From: Clostridium hydrogenum
GTDB taxonomy: Bacteria > Bacillota > Clostridia > Clostridiales > Clostridiaceae
Length of the DNA stretch: 64,000 nucleotides
Assembly: GCF_021432385.1 (NCBI RefSeq)
Contig: NZ_JAEACT010000002.1
Coordinates: 2,407,501 to 2,471,500 of the forward strand
Direction of reading: 5' to 3'
Positions within the stretch are counted from its first letter, which is position 1. Every line of letters begins with the position of its first letter. Positions 35,972 to 44,941 of this stretch are shown here, piece by piece. The translations under genes were made by a program, and so were the position numbers. The notes beneath the pieces were generated by a model. That model was not told where the DNA came from and did no database searches. It was given only the letters and a program-made list of their open reading frames with translations.

Positions 35972-36697
35972 CTATTTTATTACAACTAAGGTTCCTCTTG
36001 GTATGTTATCATGTATCCATTTTGCATCACTTATAGCAAGCCTAATACAACCATGTGATGCCTTAGTACCAAGTTTTTGTTCTTCACTTGTCTCAATGTT
36101 TTGATTTTTATCAAAAGGCACACTATGAAATAAATAGTTTCCCATAAATTGAGTCCAATAATACGCTCCTTCTTGATATTTCTCACTAAAAAATGAGTAT
36201 CCTCTTTCCTTAATTGTATATTCACCCTTTGGCGTGTCTGCGCCAGAAATTCCTGATGAACATACAAATGCTTGTACCATCCTTGACTTTGCATCATAAA
36301 CATAAACTCTCTGTTTATCTAAATCAACTTCAATTTTTAAAGGTTTTACAGCTTCATTTAATGCTATAAGATTTTTCTTGTCATTTTCTATTGAATTATT
36401 TGCATCATTATTATCATTAGCTGAAGGAACTTTACTATTATCAATTTTTACGTTTTTATCTTTTTGAATATTTACCTCAGTACTCGGCTTATTTACGGAT
36501 ACACTTTTTTTACTGCTTACATTCGTTGATTGACTGGCTAGCATTTTTTTATAAACAAAATCGCCTCCAAAAATCATAGCAATCAATACAATTATCACCA
36601 ATACCGCAACAAAACCCTTATTCACCTTTTTTTCACGTCCCATAGATGAGCCATTGTTATCTTCTGCTCTATACTTTTCATCAACTTCATTAATCAA
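35972..36697 (-). CDS. L,D-transpeptidase (YkuD family), membrane-anchored
   Basis: 241 residues from a TTG at 36697, 9 bases after GGGGGGA; no ATG with a ribosome site is available before residue 19. A membrane helix (about 28-46) is followed by a Lys/Ser/Asn-rich spacer, then a YkuD domain from about residue 120. The catalytic motif SHGCIRL contains C217, and HSVPF (191-195) supplies the conserved histidine. It forms 3-3 cross-links in peptidoglycan or attaches proteins to it. First gene of a three-gene operon with the glycosidase and propeller-like genes. Confidence 0.88.
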   Translation of the reverse strand: MINEVDEKYRAEDNNGSSMGREKKVNKGFVAVLVIIVLIAMIFGGDFVYKKMLASQSTNVSSKKSVSVNKPSTEVNIQKDKNVKIDNSKVPSANDNNDANNSIENDKKNLIALNEAVKPLKIEVDLDKQRVYVYDAKSRMVQAFVCSSGISGADTPKGEYTIKERGYSFFSEKYQEGAYYWTQFMGNYLFHSVPFDKNQNIETSEEQKLGTKASHGCIRLAISDAKWIHDNIPRGTLVVIK

Positions 36698-36962
36698 TTT
36701 AATGCTTCCCCCCCAAACGCCCAAATTTCTACTGTATATTTTACTATAAATATTTAAATATTTATATAGGAATTCACAAAAAATATAATATACTAAAACT
36801 TGAAATAATTACACACAATTTTTTGAAATGCATGTGCAATTATTTTAATGATACCTGTAAAATATTATTAAGTCAAGTGAGAACATCTTTTGTAACAAAA
36901 ATGAAACAATTTTTTTATATTTATTGTAAAATAATATCGGAAAACTGCACTAAAACAAATAA

Positions 36963-38021
36963 TTATTTTACATTTTCTAGCTTTAATTTTGAATTATCAA
37001 TTGAAACAATTCCATCATCATATATTCCAACAAATGTTCCCGAATAATTAATAGTTTGTCCACTTTTTATCTCTTTGATATTATTATTTATGTGATCAAT
37101 TAAATATATTTTTCCATTTGGCATAACCTTTAAATTGTCAGTACTAGAAGCTAAATTTAAATTTATACTTTTCCAAGTATTCATACTTTGTGACAAATTA
37201 CCATAAAATATTTTATTTACTTTTCCATTTCCTATTGCAGATCCAACATATATGTTATCATCGTCATCTGTTCCAACTAATTTAAGTTTACTATTACCAT
37301 TTATAGTTATAACACGGCTTTTTGTATTTGTTCTTACCTTTGAATTTATTAAATCCTCATAAACTAATTGATCATCTCTTGATGCAACACCTATTTTACC
37401 TATTCTTTTAACAGCAGTAACTACTTTAGTCATTGTTTCATTAGCATCAATTCTATATATGGCAGAAAGCCCACTGCTATATAAAACTTTTGAATACATT
37501 ACATTAGTAAGTGTTGACATTGCCATATCAACCTTTTCATTACTACCTGCAAGTGCAATTATAGAATCTGATTTTTGAGTTGAATATTCCTTAACCTCTT
37601 CTTTACGCTGATTTTCTGCATCATATGAATAAAATCTTATAAATCTTCCAGTGTCAGTATGTAATTTTTCGGCAATTATCATCCTATCACTATCTGGAAT
37701 CCATTTATATGCTAAGCATTGAATACCTTGTCCAAAGTTTAGATTCCCCCTAGCCTTTCCAGTATTCGTATCGACAACTTTTACTACTCCATTTTGAAAA
37801 TATGCCGTATAACTACAATCTGATGAAAGACTAATATCACTACAATCATCTGCAACTGTAACGTTAGGCTTTATCTCTTTCTTTTGATACAAACTTTTAC
37901 CTTCTGTTATTTTAATATTTCCACCTGTTGAAAAATAAAAATGATCTAAATAGAAATAAATTGATACCTGAATAACAAGCGATATTGCAATCCATTTTAT
38001 AAATATTTTCGATGCTTTCAT
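36963..38021 (-). CDS. Membrane-anchored propeller-like protein, cassette copy 2
   Basis: 352 residues, paralogue of the protein at 33776-34921. N-terminal helix (about 8-26) with the shared pattern W-x3-SLVIQ and a YF pair just outside. Further matches are QLVYEDLINSKV, LKLVGTDDDDNIYVG, NKIFYGNL and the ending GTFVGIYDDGIVS. It starts 11 bases after the paired glycosidase gene. No enzyme motif is visible. The 265 bases after its stop codon (36698-36962) hold no gene and only weak promoter-like AT tracts for the L,D-transpeptidase operon. Confidence 0.7.
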   Translation of the reverse strand: MKASKIFIKWIAISLVIQVSIYFYLDHFYFSTGGNIKITEGKSLYQKKEIKPNVTVADDCSDISLSSDCSYTAYFQNGVVKVVDTNTGKARGNLNFGQGIQCLAYKWIPDSDRMIIAEKLHTDTGRFIRFYSYDAENQRKEEVKEYSTQKSDSIIALAGSNEKVDMAMSTLTNVMYSKVLYSSGLSAIYRIDANETMTKVVTAVKRIGKIGVASRDDQLVYEDLINSKVRTNTKSRVITINGNSKLKLVGTDDDDNIYVGSAIGNGKVNKIFYGNLSQSMNTWKSINLNLASSTDNLKVMPNGKIYLIDHINNNIKEIKSGQTINYSGTFVGIYDDGIVSIDNSKLKLENVK

Positions 38022-38032
38022 TTTAATTACCT

Positions 38033-39094
38033 CTAATGTTCAACATATATTGCAGTTGATACCGTTCTTTCACCAAATTTATCACAAGGGTTATTTATTA
38101 CACGTCCATTATAATACATCGTGGTAGATGCTCCTCCATCTAAATTTACAGCATTATATGCTTTTTCTTTAAGCATTATTTGTTGTACATCTTTGATGGA
38201 TGCCCCCATTTGAAGGCCCTGCCTTCCATCAATAACAAGCAGCAATATTGCACCATCTTTCCTTTGCCCAATGGCAGTTCTTGGCTGTGCACCTTGACTA
38301 TCAATATTATTTCCATTTTCATCTCTGTTTTGAGCTACTCCATTAATAATTAAATTTGGTCCAAAATTAATTGCCTCAGTTACATTTTTAGCCAAAAGTT
38401 CATTTATAGTATAATTGCCAACGACCAATATTCCATTTCGTGTTAAGCCAGATACACCATATTGCTTTTCATTGTAATTGCCATCCTTAGGATAAACAAC
38501 CTTGCCTTTACTTATTATGATACCTATTGGAAACGCTCCTGTGCCTGTCCAAAGTTGCGTTGAATTTGCTCCTTTATCTTGAAAACCACCACCATTTATA
38601 GCTGCAAGGGCATTATTATTTTTAGCTATTTGACTAGTTTTCTGTCCCTCAATTCCAAGTTGTGAGGAATAACCTATTTTCACTTTTTTAGGATTATGTA
38701 TTATAAGCAGCTGTCCGCTGAACTTGCCATTTTCTGAAGTAAATTTTTCCGTTTGTATAGTATCATCATTTGAAGCTACATTAATTTGACTTAAATCCTC
38801 ATCTTTATAGTTTGATACTCCTACATCTCCGCCATTACGTATTTTTTGTATCGAGGCATCTGACAAAAATAAAGTTGCTATAAATTGATGTGAATAAGTG
38901 GTCATAGCTGCTCCAACTATATTTTTCTTTAAATTATTAAATGGACCATAATATACTATCCATGGTGCTGTTAATATTCCAAATAAAATTTGAAAAACAA
39001 TAAAATATATAGCCAGTTTAACCTTGCTGTTTTTCTTTTTTAATGTTCTTCTTTTTATATTTTTCTTCCTATAATCTGGTCTTTCTAAGGACAT
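38033..39094 (-). CDS. Membrane-anchored phosphodiester glycosidase (NAGPA domain), cassette copy 2
   Basis: 353 residues from the ATG at 39094, which has AAAGGAG six bases upstream; the ATG at 39112 would include that site. It has the same architecture as copy 1: very basic N-terminus, membrane helix (about 27-48), juxtamembrane YYGPFNN and HQFIATLFLSD, then the NAGPA domain with NGGGFQD, PRTAIGQ, VIDGRQG and LDGGASTTMYY. Copy 1 has GGG where this has GGA in the last block. It is the first gene of a two-gene operon. Confidence 0.85.
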   Translation of the reverse strand: MSLERPDYRKKNIKRRTLKKKNSKVKLAIYFIVFQILFGILTAPWIVYYGPFNNLKKNIVGAAMTTYSHQFIATLFLSDASIQKIRNGGDVGVSNYKDEDLSQINVASNDDTIQTEKFTSENGKFSGQLLIIHNPKKVKIGYSSQLGIEGQKTSQIAKNNNALAAINGGGFQDKGANSTQLWTGTGAFPIGIIISKGKVVYPKDGNYNEKQYGVSGLTRNGILVVGNYTINELLAKNVTEAINFGPNLIINGVAQNRDENGNNIDSQGAQPRTAIGQRKDGAILLLVIDGRQGLQMGASIKDVQQIMLKEKAYNAVNLDGGASTTMYYNGRVINNPCDKFGERTVSTAIYVEH

Positions 39095-39139
39095 TTTTTT
39101 CTCCTTTCTCATATACCAACCTGAATTTTATACAACTAT

Positions 39140-39235
39140 GTATATACCGTTTCAACTATCAAAATCAATTTGCATCAAAATGTCCAGAAAACGGCATTTT
39201 GATACAAGTTAATTTGAAGTTTCAATTGCTATATC
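39140..39235. repeat. Palindromic repeat, family B, copy 3 (inverted orientation)
   Basis: 96 bp. Its complement opens GATATAGCAATTGAAACTTC and closes GGTATATAC, matching copy 2. It lies 45 bases before the glycosidase start, so it is in that gene's leader or promoter. The remaining intergenic stretch to perR (39236-39439) is AT-rich with no gene seen. Confidence 0.82.
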
Positions 39236-39439
39236 TTTATAAAAATTAAAACTCAATATACAAAATAAGTCAAATCGCTAATACATAACTTAACAACATA
39301 ATTTCTATTTTACAACAAATTCTTTTAAATTCCTATAAAAATTATATATATTAATAATTGAAAAAATTATAATTAACCTCTTAACTTAAAAAATACATAT
39401 TTATCCAATTTTAGAAACTAAAATCCTATAATTTCCGTT

Positions 39440-39468
39440 TTGACAACTAATAATTTTTATTATATAAT
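39440..39468 (+). promoter_or_regulatory. Consensus promoter of perR
   Basis: TTGACA (39440-39445), 17-base spacer and TATAAT (39463-39468): a perfect match to the housekeeping consensus, 32 bases before the ATG. No convincing PerR box overlaps it. Confidence 0.85.
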
Positions 39469-39499
39469 ATAAATAATCTATTAGAAAGGATTTGTTTGT

Positions 39500-39907
39500 A
39501 TGAACAGTATCTCAGCAACTTTTAAAGAAAAAAAATTAAAATTAACACCACAGAGAATTGCAGTATATAAATATCTACAATCAACAAAAGAGCATCCTTC
39601 TGCTGAAGTTATCTACAAGGCATTACAAGAGGATTATCCTACCATGAGTTTAGCTACAGTCTATAAAGCTCTAAAAACACTTGTAGAGGTAAATTTAGTG
39701 CAAGAATTAAATGTTGGTGAAGGCAATTTTAGATATGATGGAAACGTGGAACCTCATCCTCATATTCAATGTTTGTCTTGTGGTAAAGTTGATGATATTT
39801 GTAATATAACTTTCAAAAACTTAAATCAGGAAGTAGCGCCTTATACAGAATACGAAGTCGTATCTAATCAAGTATACTTTTATGGAATATGTAAAGACTG
39901 CAAATAA
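39500..39907 (+). CDS. perR: Peroxide-responsive repressor PerR (Fur family)
   Basis: 135 residues: winged helix (about 1-80) and dimerisation domain. The five regulatory-metal ligands of Bacillus PerR (H37, D85, H91, H93, D104) align at a constant offset of five: H32, D80, H86, H88 and D99. Aspartate at 99, not glutamate, separates PerR from Fur. The structural zinc cysteines are C91, C94, C131 and C134. In C. acetobutylicum the PerR repressor controls reverse rubrerythrins and confers oxygen sensitivity. None of those targets is in this window. The ATG at 39500 follows GAAAGGA. Confidence 0.93.
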   Translation: MNSISATFKEKKLKLTPQRIAVYKYLQSTKEHPSAEVIYKALQEDYPTMSLATVYKALKTLVEVNLVQELNVGEGNFRYDGNVEPHPHIQCLSCGKVDDICNITFKNLNQEVAPYTEYEVVSNQVYFYGICKDCK

Positions 39908-39952
39908 TTCTGTATAACTGCATATGAGAATATCATTAATATTTCCTAATCG

Positions 39953-39989
39953 CCCCACATATAATTAAGTATGTTAATTATATGTGGGG
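39953..39989 (+). promoter_or_regulatory. Hairpin that covers the ribosome site of the next gene
   Basis: 16-bp perfect arms 39953-39968 and 39974-39989 with loop GTATG. The 3' arm ends in GTGGGG, which is the ribosome site for the TTG start at 39998. No T-run follows, so it is unlikely to be a plus-strand terminator; it is better placed to block translation. Confidence 0.65.
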
Positions 39990-39997
39990 TGATTAAT

Positions 39998-40939
39998 TTG
40001 AAATTAAAAGTTGTATTTATTAAACGAAAGCATATTTACTATATAATTTTTTTATTATCATTATTTATACTTTTTATTGTCTTTATCTCATCAAAAAAGT
40101 CAGTTTCCACCTTTAATGTTTTTTCAAAAGATATAATAATAAAAAATCATGATTTAAATGGTGATGGCATTAATGATCCTGTTTACATAAAAACTAACAA
40201 AGGCAAATATTTTGTACAAGTTAACTGTAACAAAAATAGCTATATACTTGAACCAAGTAAATTAGTAAATACAATGGGTTCTTATAAGAACTATTGGCCT
40301 TTAACCCTTACTTTAGCTGATGTATCCAGGGACAAGCTGTGTGAAATTTTTATTCAAACCTCTCAAAATGATACTGCTATTCAACATATGTTTATATGGG
40401 ACAACCATAACTTTAAAGATGTTCTTTCTAATTATAACAATATTATAGGCCTAGTTAATAGCCATAATAATGAAACTCCTAAAATAATATCTGCTAATTA
40501 TTTTAATTCTAGAATAGATTTTTCAAATTATATTCTAGTTAGAAATAAATTAAAAAATTATAATTGCGATTATCCCGAAAATTTTATTGGAAAGGATACA
40601 ATAGCAGAACTTATAAATTATGTCCAAAACATACATGTTCAAACTACCAAAATCCCTAGCGATATATTTTATCCTAACACTTTTGATAACTCTTCTGCTT
40701 TAATAAACAAATTAACTGTTGACAATAATAAATATGTTTTTGAGGATGGTTCTTTTTCAGATACAGAATACGATAAGGATGGGGAAATATCTCAAGTTAA
40801 ATGGAAATTAAACTTTAAAGCTATATCTAATTTAGACAACCAAAAAATAAAAAATTATTCATTTCAAGTATTTTTAAAAAGCTCTGAAGACAACTCGAAA
40901 CCTTATTCCTTTAAAATAACAAGCTTATGCTTTAACTAA
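39998..40939 (+). CDS. Membrane-anchored lipoprotein-like protein of unknown function with a calcium-loop motif
   Basis: 313 residues from the TTG at 39998 (GGGGTG six bases upstream). One N-terminal membrane helix (about 11-30), then an extracytoplasmic part. DLNGDGINDP just after the helix is the calcium-binding loop of FG-GAP/VCBS-type repeats; a second, weaker element is LADVSRDKLCEIFIQT. The rest is not recognised. I found no lipobox cysteine, so it is anchored by the helix. The start is hidden in a stable hairpin. It is monocistronic. Confidence 0.65.
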   Translation: MKLKVVFIKRKHIYYIIFLLSLFILFIVFISSKKSVSTFNVFSKDIIIKNHDLNGDGINDPVYIKTNKGKYFVQVNCNKNSYILEPSKLVNTMGSYKNYWPLTLTLADVSRDKLCEIFIQTSQNDTAIQHMFIWDNHNFKDVLSNYNNIIGLVNSHNNETPKIISANYFNSRIDFSNYILVRNKLKNYNCDYPENFIGKDTIAELINYVQNIHVQTTKIPSDIFYPNTFDNSSALINKLTVDNNKYVFEDGSFSDTEYDKDGEISQVKWKLNFKAISNLDNQKIKNYSFQVFLKSSEDNSKPYSFKITSLCFN

Positions 40940-40947
40940 AAAAGAAT

Positions 40948-40983
40948 GGGACCGCAACTAGCGATCCCAAGGGGGATGGGGGG
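40948..40983 (+). terminator. Small hairpin followed by a G-rich tract
   Basis: GGGACCGC (40948-40955) and GCGATCCC (40961-40968) pair with one mismatch, followed by GGGGG-AT-GGGGGG (40971-40983) and TTTT. It lies 8 bases after a stop codon. The G tract is exceptional in this AT-rich region. Confidence 0.5.
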
Positions 40984-41098
40984 TTTTAGCATAAAACAAA
41001 AGCTCTAAGCCCTCATTTTACACCAAATGGAGATATATTCTCCACTCACATTAATATATGATAACCACTTTCATTACTTTTATTCAGTATAAATATAT

Positions 41099-41851
41099 TT
41101 ATTTTATTTTACTAATTAAAATTGTAATTACAGTCATTGAGTTAAAAAGCATGTGATTTCCAACAGAATACCAATACCCCTTTTTATGAATTAAAAAACA
41201 ATTTTCAATAGCTAAAAATAAAAGAACCGGGAATGCTTGCAAGTTATAATGTAAAGCTGCAAATAAAACACTGGATAAAATACTGGAAATATATATTCCT
41301 AATTTTTTCGTAAACAATCTTTCGAATAATACATACCTAAATATAAATTCCTCTAATATTGGAGCAAAAATTAAACTTATTGGTATGTATTTCAACAATC
41401 CCATTATAGACATTTTTTGCATGTCGTTTACTACTTCTTGCTGTGTGACCTTTATACTAAATTTCGAAAAGATCCATTCAAAAATCAATGAAATCACAAT
41501 ATTTACCACATACAAAATCATTGAATACATAATTATTTTTATCCAGTTATTCTTTATAAAGCTAAAATTAAATCTGTCATAAGGAATTTGCTCATCGGTA
41601 ACTACCTCTCCATTTATATCTCTATTTCGCTTTTCTCGATGCAAAATTAGAATTGACAATATAACTAAAACAAATGGAAAAAGATTGTCCATAAAATTGG
41701 CAGTTAAAATCACTCCCAATATATACAAGATTGTAAATAATATTTTAAGCAAATTCCCAATATTTAACTTTCTTGAATAATTAATAAATACCACCAAAGG
41801 GGTAATATATATCAAAACCAACACAAGCACATTAACTAAAATTTCACCCAT
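41099..41851 (-). CDS. CPBP-family intramembrane metalloprotease (CAAX protease-like)
   Basis: 250 residues with about seven membrane segments. Motif 1 EEFIFR (E167-R172) and motif 2 FAALHYN (H201) carry the glutamates, arginine and histidine of the active site. The bacterial family includes immunity proteins and membrane proteases of unknown substrate. The N-terminal half is a variable membrane region with a hydrophilic loop at 72-95. The ATG at 41851 follows GGGGGATAG. It is 27 bases behind ysxC on the same strand and may share its transcript. Confidence 0.87.
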   Translation of the reverse strand: MGEILVNVLVLVLIYITPLVVFINYSRKLNIGNLLKILFTILYILGVILTANFMDNLFPFVLVILSILILHREKRNRDINGEVVTDEQIPYDRFNFSFIKNNWIKIIMYSMILYVVNIVISLIFEWIFSKFSIKVTQQEVVNDMQKMSIMGLLKYIPISLIFAPILEEFIFRYVLFERLFTKKLGIYISSILSSVLFAALHYNLQAFPVLLFLAIENCFLIHKKGYWYSVGNHMLFNSMTVITILISKIK

Positions 41852-41878
41852 CTCTATCCCCCATATATATGGCCTACT

Positions 41879-42451
41879 TTAAAATAAGTTATCTAAAATT
41901 TCTTCTTTGCCACTTCTATTAAGTGATGAAAAAAAGTATAACTTTTCATCCTTATCCATTTGCAAAGTTTCTCTTATTATTTTTTCATTTTTAAACTTTT
42001 CATTTTTAGTTATTTTATCACTCTTAGTTGCCACTACCATACATTCATATCCAAAGTGCTTAATCCATTCATACATTGTTATATCATCTTTTGAAGGCTT
42101 ATGTCTTGAATCAACAAGTAATATTACTTTTTTAAGTTGCCTTCTTCCAATAAGATAATTTTCTATAGTCGTTGCCCAATTTTCAAGTTGGCTTTTAGAT
42201 ACTTTTGCATATCCATAACCTGGCAAATCAACAAAATAAAACTCATTATTTATCATAAAAAAATTAACAAGTCTAGTTTTACCTGGAGTACCACTTGTTT
42301 TTACAAGCTTTCTCCTATTTGTTAAAGTATTTATTATTGATGATTTACCAACATTAGATCTTCCAACAAAAGCAATTTCAACCTTAGCATCTGCCGGGAA
42401 TTGTGTTTTATATGCTGCTGAAATTATAAATTCAGCTTGTTTTATTTCCAT
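41879..42451 (-). CDS. ysxC: Ribosome biogenesis GTPase YsxC/EngB
   Basis: GTPase for assembly of the large ribosomal subunit. 190 residues from the ATG at 42451; an earlier start at 42463 is less likely given AGGTGG just before the ATG. GTP motifs: GRSNVGKSS (G1), DLPGYGYAK (G3) and TKSD (G4). Its first 20 bases overlap the end of lon, so the two are translationally coupled, an arrangement common in Firmicutes. Confidence 0.95.
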   Translation of the reverse strand: MEIKQAEFIISAAYKTQFPADAKVEIAFVGRSNVGKSSIINTLTNRRKLVKTSGTPGKTRLVNFFMINNEFYFVDLPGYGYAKVSKSQLENWATTIENYLIGRRQLKKVILLVDSRHKPSKDDITMYEWIKHFGYECMVVATKSDKITKNEKFKNEKIIRETLQMDKDEKLYFFSSLNRSGKEEILDNLF

Positions 42452-44777
42452 TATTAATACCACCTATCAAAGCATTTTCAAGTACAGTATCTATCTCTTC
42501 TGCAAGTATAAAATTGAGTTTTTCTCTTACTGATTTTGATATTTTTTTAATATCCTTTTCATTTTCTTTAGGAATTATTATTGTATCAACACCAGCTCTA
42601 TATGCAGCTAAAGTTTTTTCTTTAAGTCCTCCTATGGCTAGTACCCTACCGGTTAAAGTTATCTCACCAGTCATTGCCACATTATGCTTAACCTTTCTTC
42701 CACTTAAAGCAGAAACAAGTGCTGTTATCATTGTTACGCCGGCAGACGGTCCGTCTTTTGGCACTGCACCTTCTGGAACATGTATGTGCACATCTTTATC
42801 CTTGTAAAACTCATTATTTATATTGTATTTTTCAGCATTAGCTCTTACATAGCTATAACCAGCTTCAGCTGACTCCTTCATAACATCTCCAAGTTGTCCT
42901 GTCAATTGAAGTTTTCCATTGCCAGGCATTACTACTGCTTCAACTGGAAGAGTGTCTCCTCCATAAGCTGTCCATGCCATACCTGTTACAACTCCAATCT
43001 TATCTTCCTTGCCTATTTTTTCAAAAGTATAAACATCTGTACCTAAATACTTCTTAACTTGATTAGTATTTATATTTATGCTTTTCTTATTCTTTTCAAC
43101 AATTTCAGCTATAGCTTTTCTAATAACTGTTGCTATTTTTCTTTCAAGGTTTCTTACGCCAGATTCTCTTGTATAGTTTTCTATTATATAATATATTGAA
43201 GAATCCATAAATTTTATTTTATCCTCATCTTCTATATTATGTTGTTTTAATTGTTTTGAAATAAGATAATTTTTAGCTATATGGAATTTTTCTTCATAAG
43301 TATAGCCTGATACTTCAATAATTTCCATTCTATCAAGAAGTGGCATAGGTATTGTCTCTAAAGTATTAGCCGTTGTTACAAACATTACATCTGACAAATC
43401 AAAATCAAGTTCCAAAAAATGATCTCTAAAAGTGGTATTTTGTTCGCTATCTAAAACTTCTAGCAGTGCATCCGCTGATTCCCCTTTATAATTTGAACTC
43501 ATTTTGTCAATTTCATCAAGAAGAAATAACGGATTTTTTGATTTTGCCTTTTTCATACCATATATTATTCTACCTGGTATTGCTCCTACATATGTTCTCC
43601 TATGACCTCTTATTTCTGCCTCATCATTTACTCCACCTAGAGACATTCTTACAAAATTTCTATTTACAGCATTAGCTATTGATCTCGCTATAGATGTTTT
43701 ACCAACTCCAGGAGGTCCAACAAGACAAAGTATAGGTCCTCTTAGCGAATTACTCATTTTCTTAACTGCAAGGTATTCTATAATTCTCTCTTTAACATCC
43801 TCAAGTCCATAATGTTCCTTATTAAAAATTTCTCTAGCATGTTTTATATCAAGATTATCCTTTGTTTTTTTATTCCACGGAAGATCTAAAATCCAGTCAA
43901 TATAAGTTTTTATTCCACCACCTTCTGATGAGTAGCTTCCCATATTTTCTAATTTTTTAAGTTCATATAACGCTTTCTCTTTTGCTTCAGCAGGCAATTT
44001 TGCTTTAGAAATTTTATTCTTATATCTTTTTATTTCATCCTTTTCCTCATCATCTTCGCCTAGTTCTTCCTTCATTATCTTAATTTGCTCTCTTAGATAA
44101 TATTCTTTTTGAGTTTTGTCTATTTTTTCTTTAACTTTAGTTCCAATTTTCCTTTCAAGTTCTAAAATTTGAAGTTCATTTTTTAATATTTTTAATAGCA
44201 CTTCAAGTCTTTCTACTTGATCAAAAGCTTCAAGCATTTCTTGCTTATCATCTTCATTTATCACAAGATATGAACTTATAATATCCGCAAACCTTCCTGG
44301 AATAGCTATATCCTCTACTGATGACAAAGCATCCTTAGGGACAACACCAGATAATTGTATATACTTTTTAAATGACTTTTCTATAAGCCTCATAAGTGCT
44401 TCTGCTTCTGTTTTGTCATAATCATCTGTATCAATTAATTCTTCTACACCGCTCTTAATAAAAGGATCTTTTTCTATGTATTTATCTATTTTAGCACGAC
44501 TTATTCCTTCTACTAAAACTCTAACCGCATCTCCAGGTAATCTTAGTATTTGCTTAATGCTGCATATTGTTCCTATCTCATTTATATCTTTTTCATCTGG
44601 ATCTTCAACCTTTGCATCCTTTTGGGAAACTAAGAATACTCTTTGCTCTTTTATCATGGCATCCTCTAATGCAAGAATAGACTTTTGTCTACCTACATCA
44701 AAATGCGTTACCATATATGGAAATACTATAAGCCCTCTTAATGGGATTAAAGGAAGAATTTCTTTATTATTTTTCAC
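42432..44777 (-). CDS. lon: ATP-dependent protease Lon
   Basis: 781 residues from the GTG at 44777, which follows AGGGGAG; the track-length alternative from 44831 would run through a repeat. Order: N-terminal substrate domain, coiled region, AAA+ module with Walker [10 protein letters not shown] and Walker B FLLDEIDK, and the C-terminal peptidase with catalytic serine in DGPSAGV and the later lysine. Soluble hexamer that removes damaged and regulatory proteins. It overlaps ysxC downstream; a family B repeat lies in its leader. Confidence 0.97.
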   Translation of the reverse strand: MKNNKEILPLIPLRGLIVFPYMVTHFDVGRQKSILALEDAMIKEQRVFLVSQKDAKVEDPDEKDINEIGTICSIKQILRLPGDAVRVLVEGISRAKIDKYIEKDPFIKSGVEELIDTDDYDKTEAEALMRLIEKSFKKYIQLSGVVPKDALSSVEDIAIPGRFADIISSYLVINEDDKQEMLEAFDQVERLEVLLKILKNELQILELERKIGTKVKEKIDKTQKEYYLREQIKIMKEELGEDDEEKDEIKRYKNKISKAKLPAEAKEKALYELKKLENMGSYSSEGGGIKTYIDWILDLPWNKKTKDNLDIKHAREIFNKEHYGLEDVKERIIEYLAVKKMSNSLRGPILCLVGPPGVGKTSIARSIANAVNRNFVRMSLGGVNDEAEIRGHRRTYVGAIPGRIIYGMKKAKSKNPLFLLDEIDKMSSNYKGESADALLEVLDSEQNTTFRDHFLELDFDLSDVMFVTTANTLETIPMPLLDRMEIIEVSGYTYEEKFHIAKNYLISKQLKQHNIEDEDKIKFMDSSIYYIIENYTRESGVRNLERKIATVIRKAIAEIVEKNKKSININTNQVKKYLGTDVYTFEKIGKEDKIGVVTGMAWTAYGGDTLPVEAVVMPGNGKLQLTGQLGDVMKESAEAGYSYVRANAEKYNINNEFYKDKDVHIHVPEGAVPKDGPSAGVTMITALVSALSGRKVKHNVAMTGEITLTGRVLAIGGLKEKTLAAYRAGVDTIIIPKENEKDIKKISKSVREKLNFILAEEIDTVLENALIGGINNGNKTS

Positions 44778-44816
44778 TTTTTCTCCCCTACCTTTCAAAA
44801 TGTAATTTAATCTATA

Positions 44817-44912
44817 GATATACCAGCTCAACTATTAAAATTCATATGCACTATAATGCCTAGAAGATGTCATTTTGATACAAATTAATTTTGAAGTTTC
44901 GCATGGTTTATC
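44817..44912. repeat. Palindromic repeat, family B, copy 4 (inverted orientation)
   Basis: 96 bp between lonB and lon. Starts GATATACCAG, ends GGTTTATC, centre ATGCC-TAGAAGATG-TCAT. Its complement carries the same TTCAAAATTAATTTGTATC block as the other copies. It starts 40 bases upstream of the lon GTG. Confidence 0.82.
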
Positions 44913-44941
44913 ACTATATAAAAATAAATTTAAAACTTTTC

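Noticed and set aside
39459..39480. PerR box for autoregulation of perR
   Set aside because: The AT palindrome over the -10 element does not match the TTATAATnATTATAA pattern well enough and AT-rich matches arise by chance.
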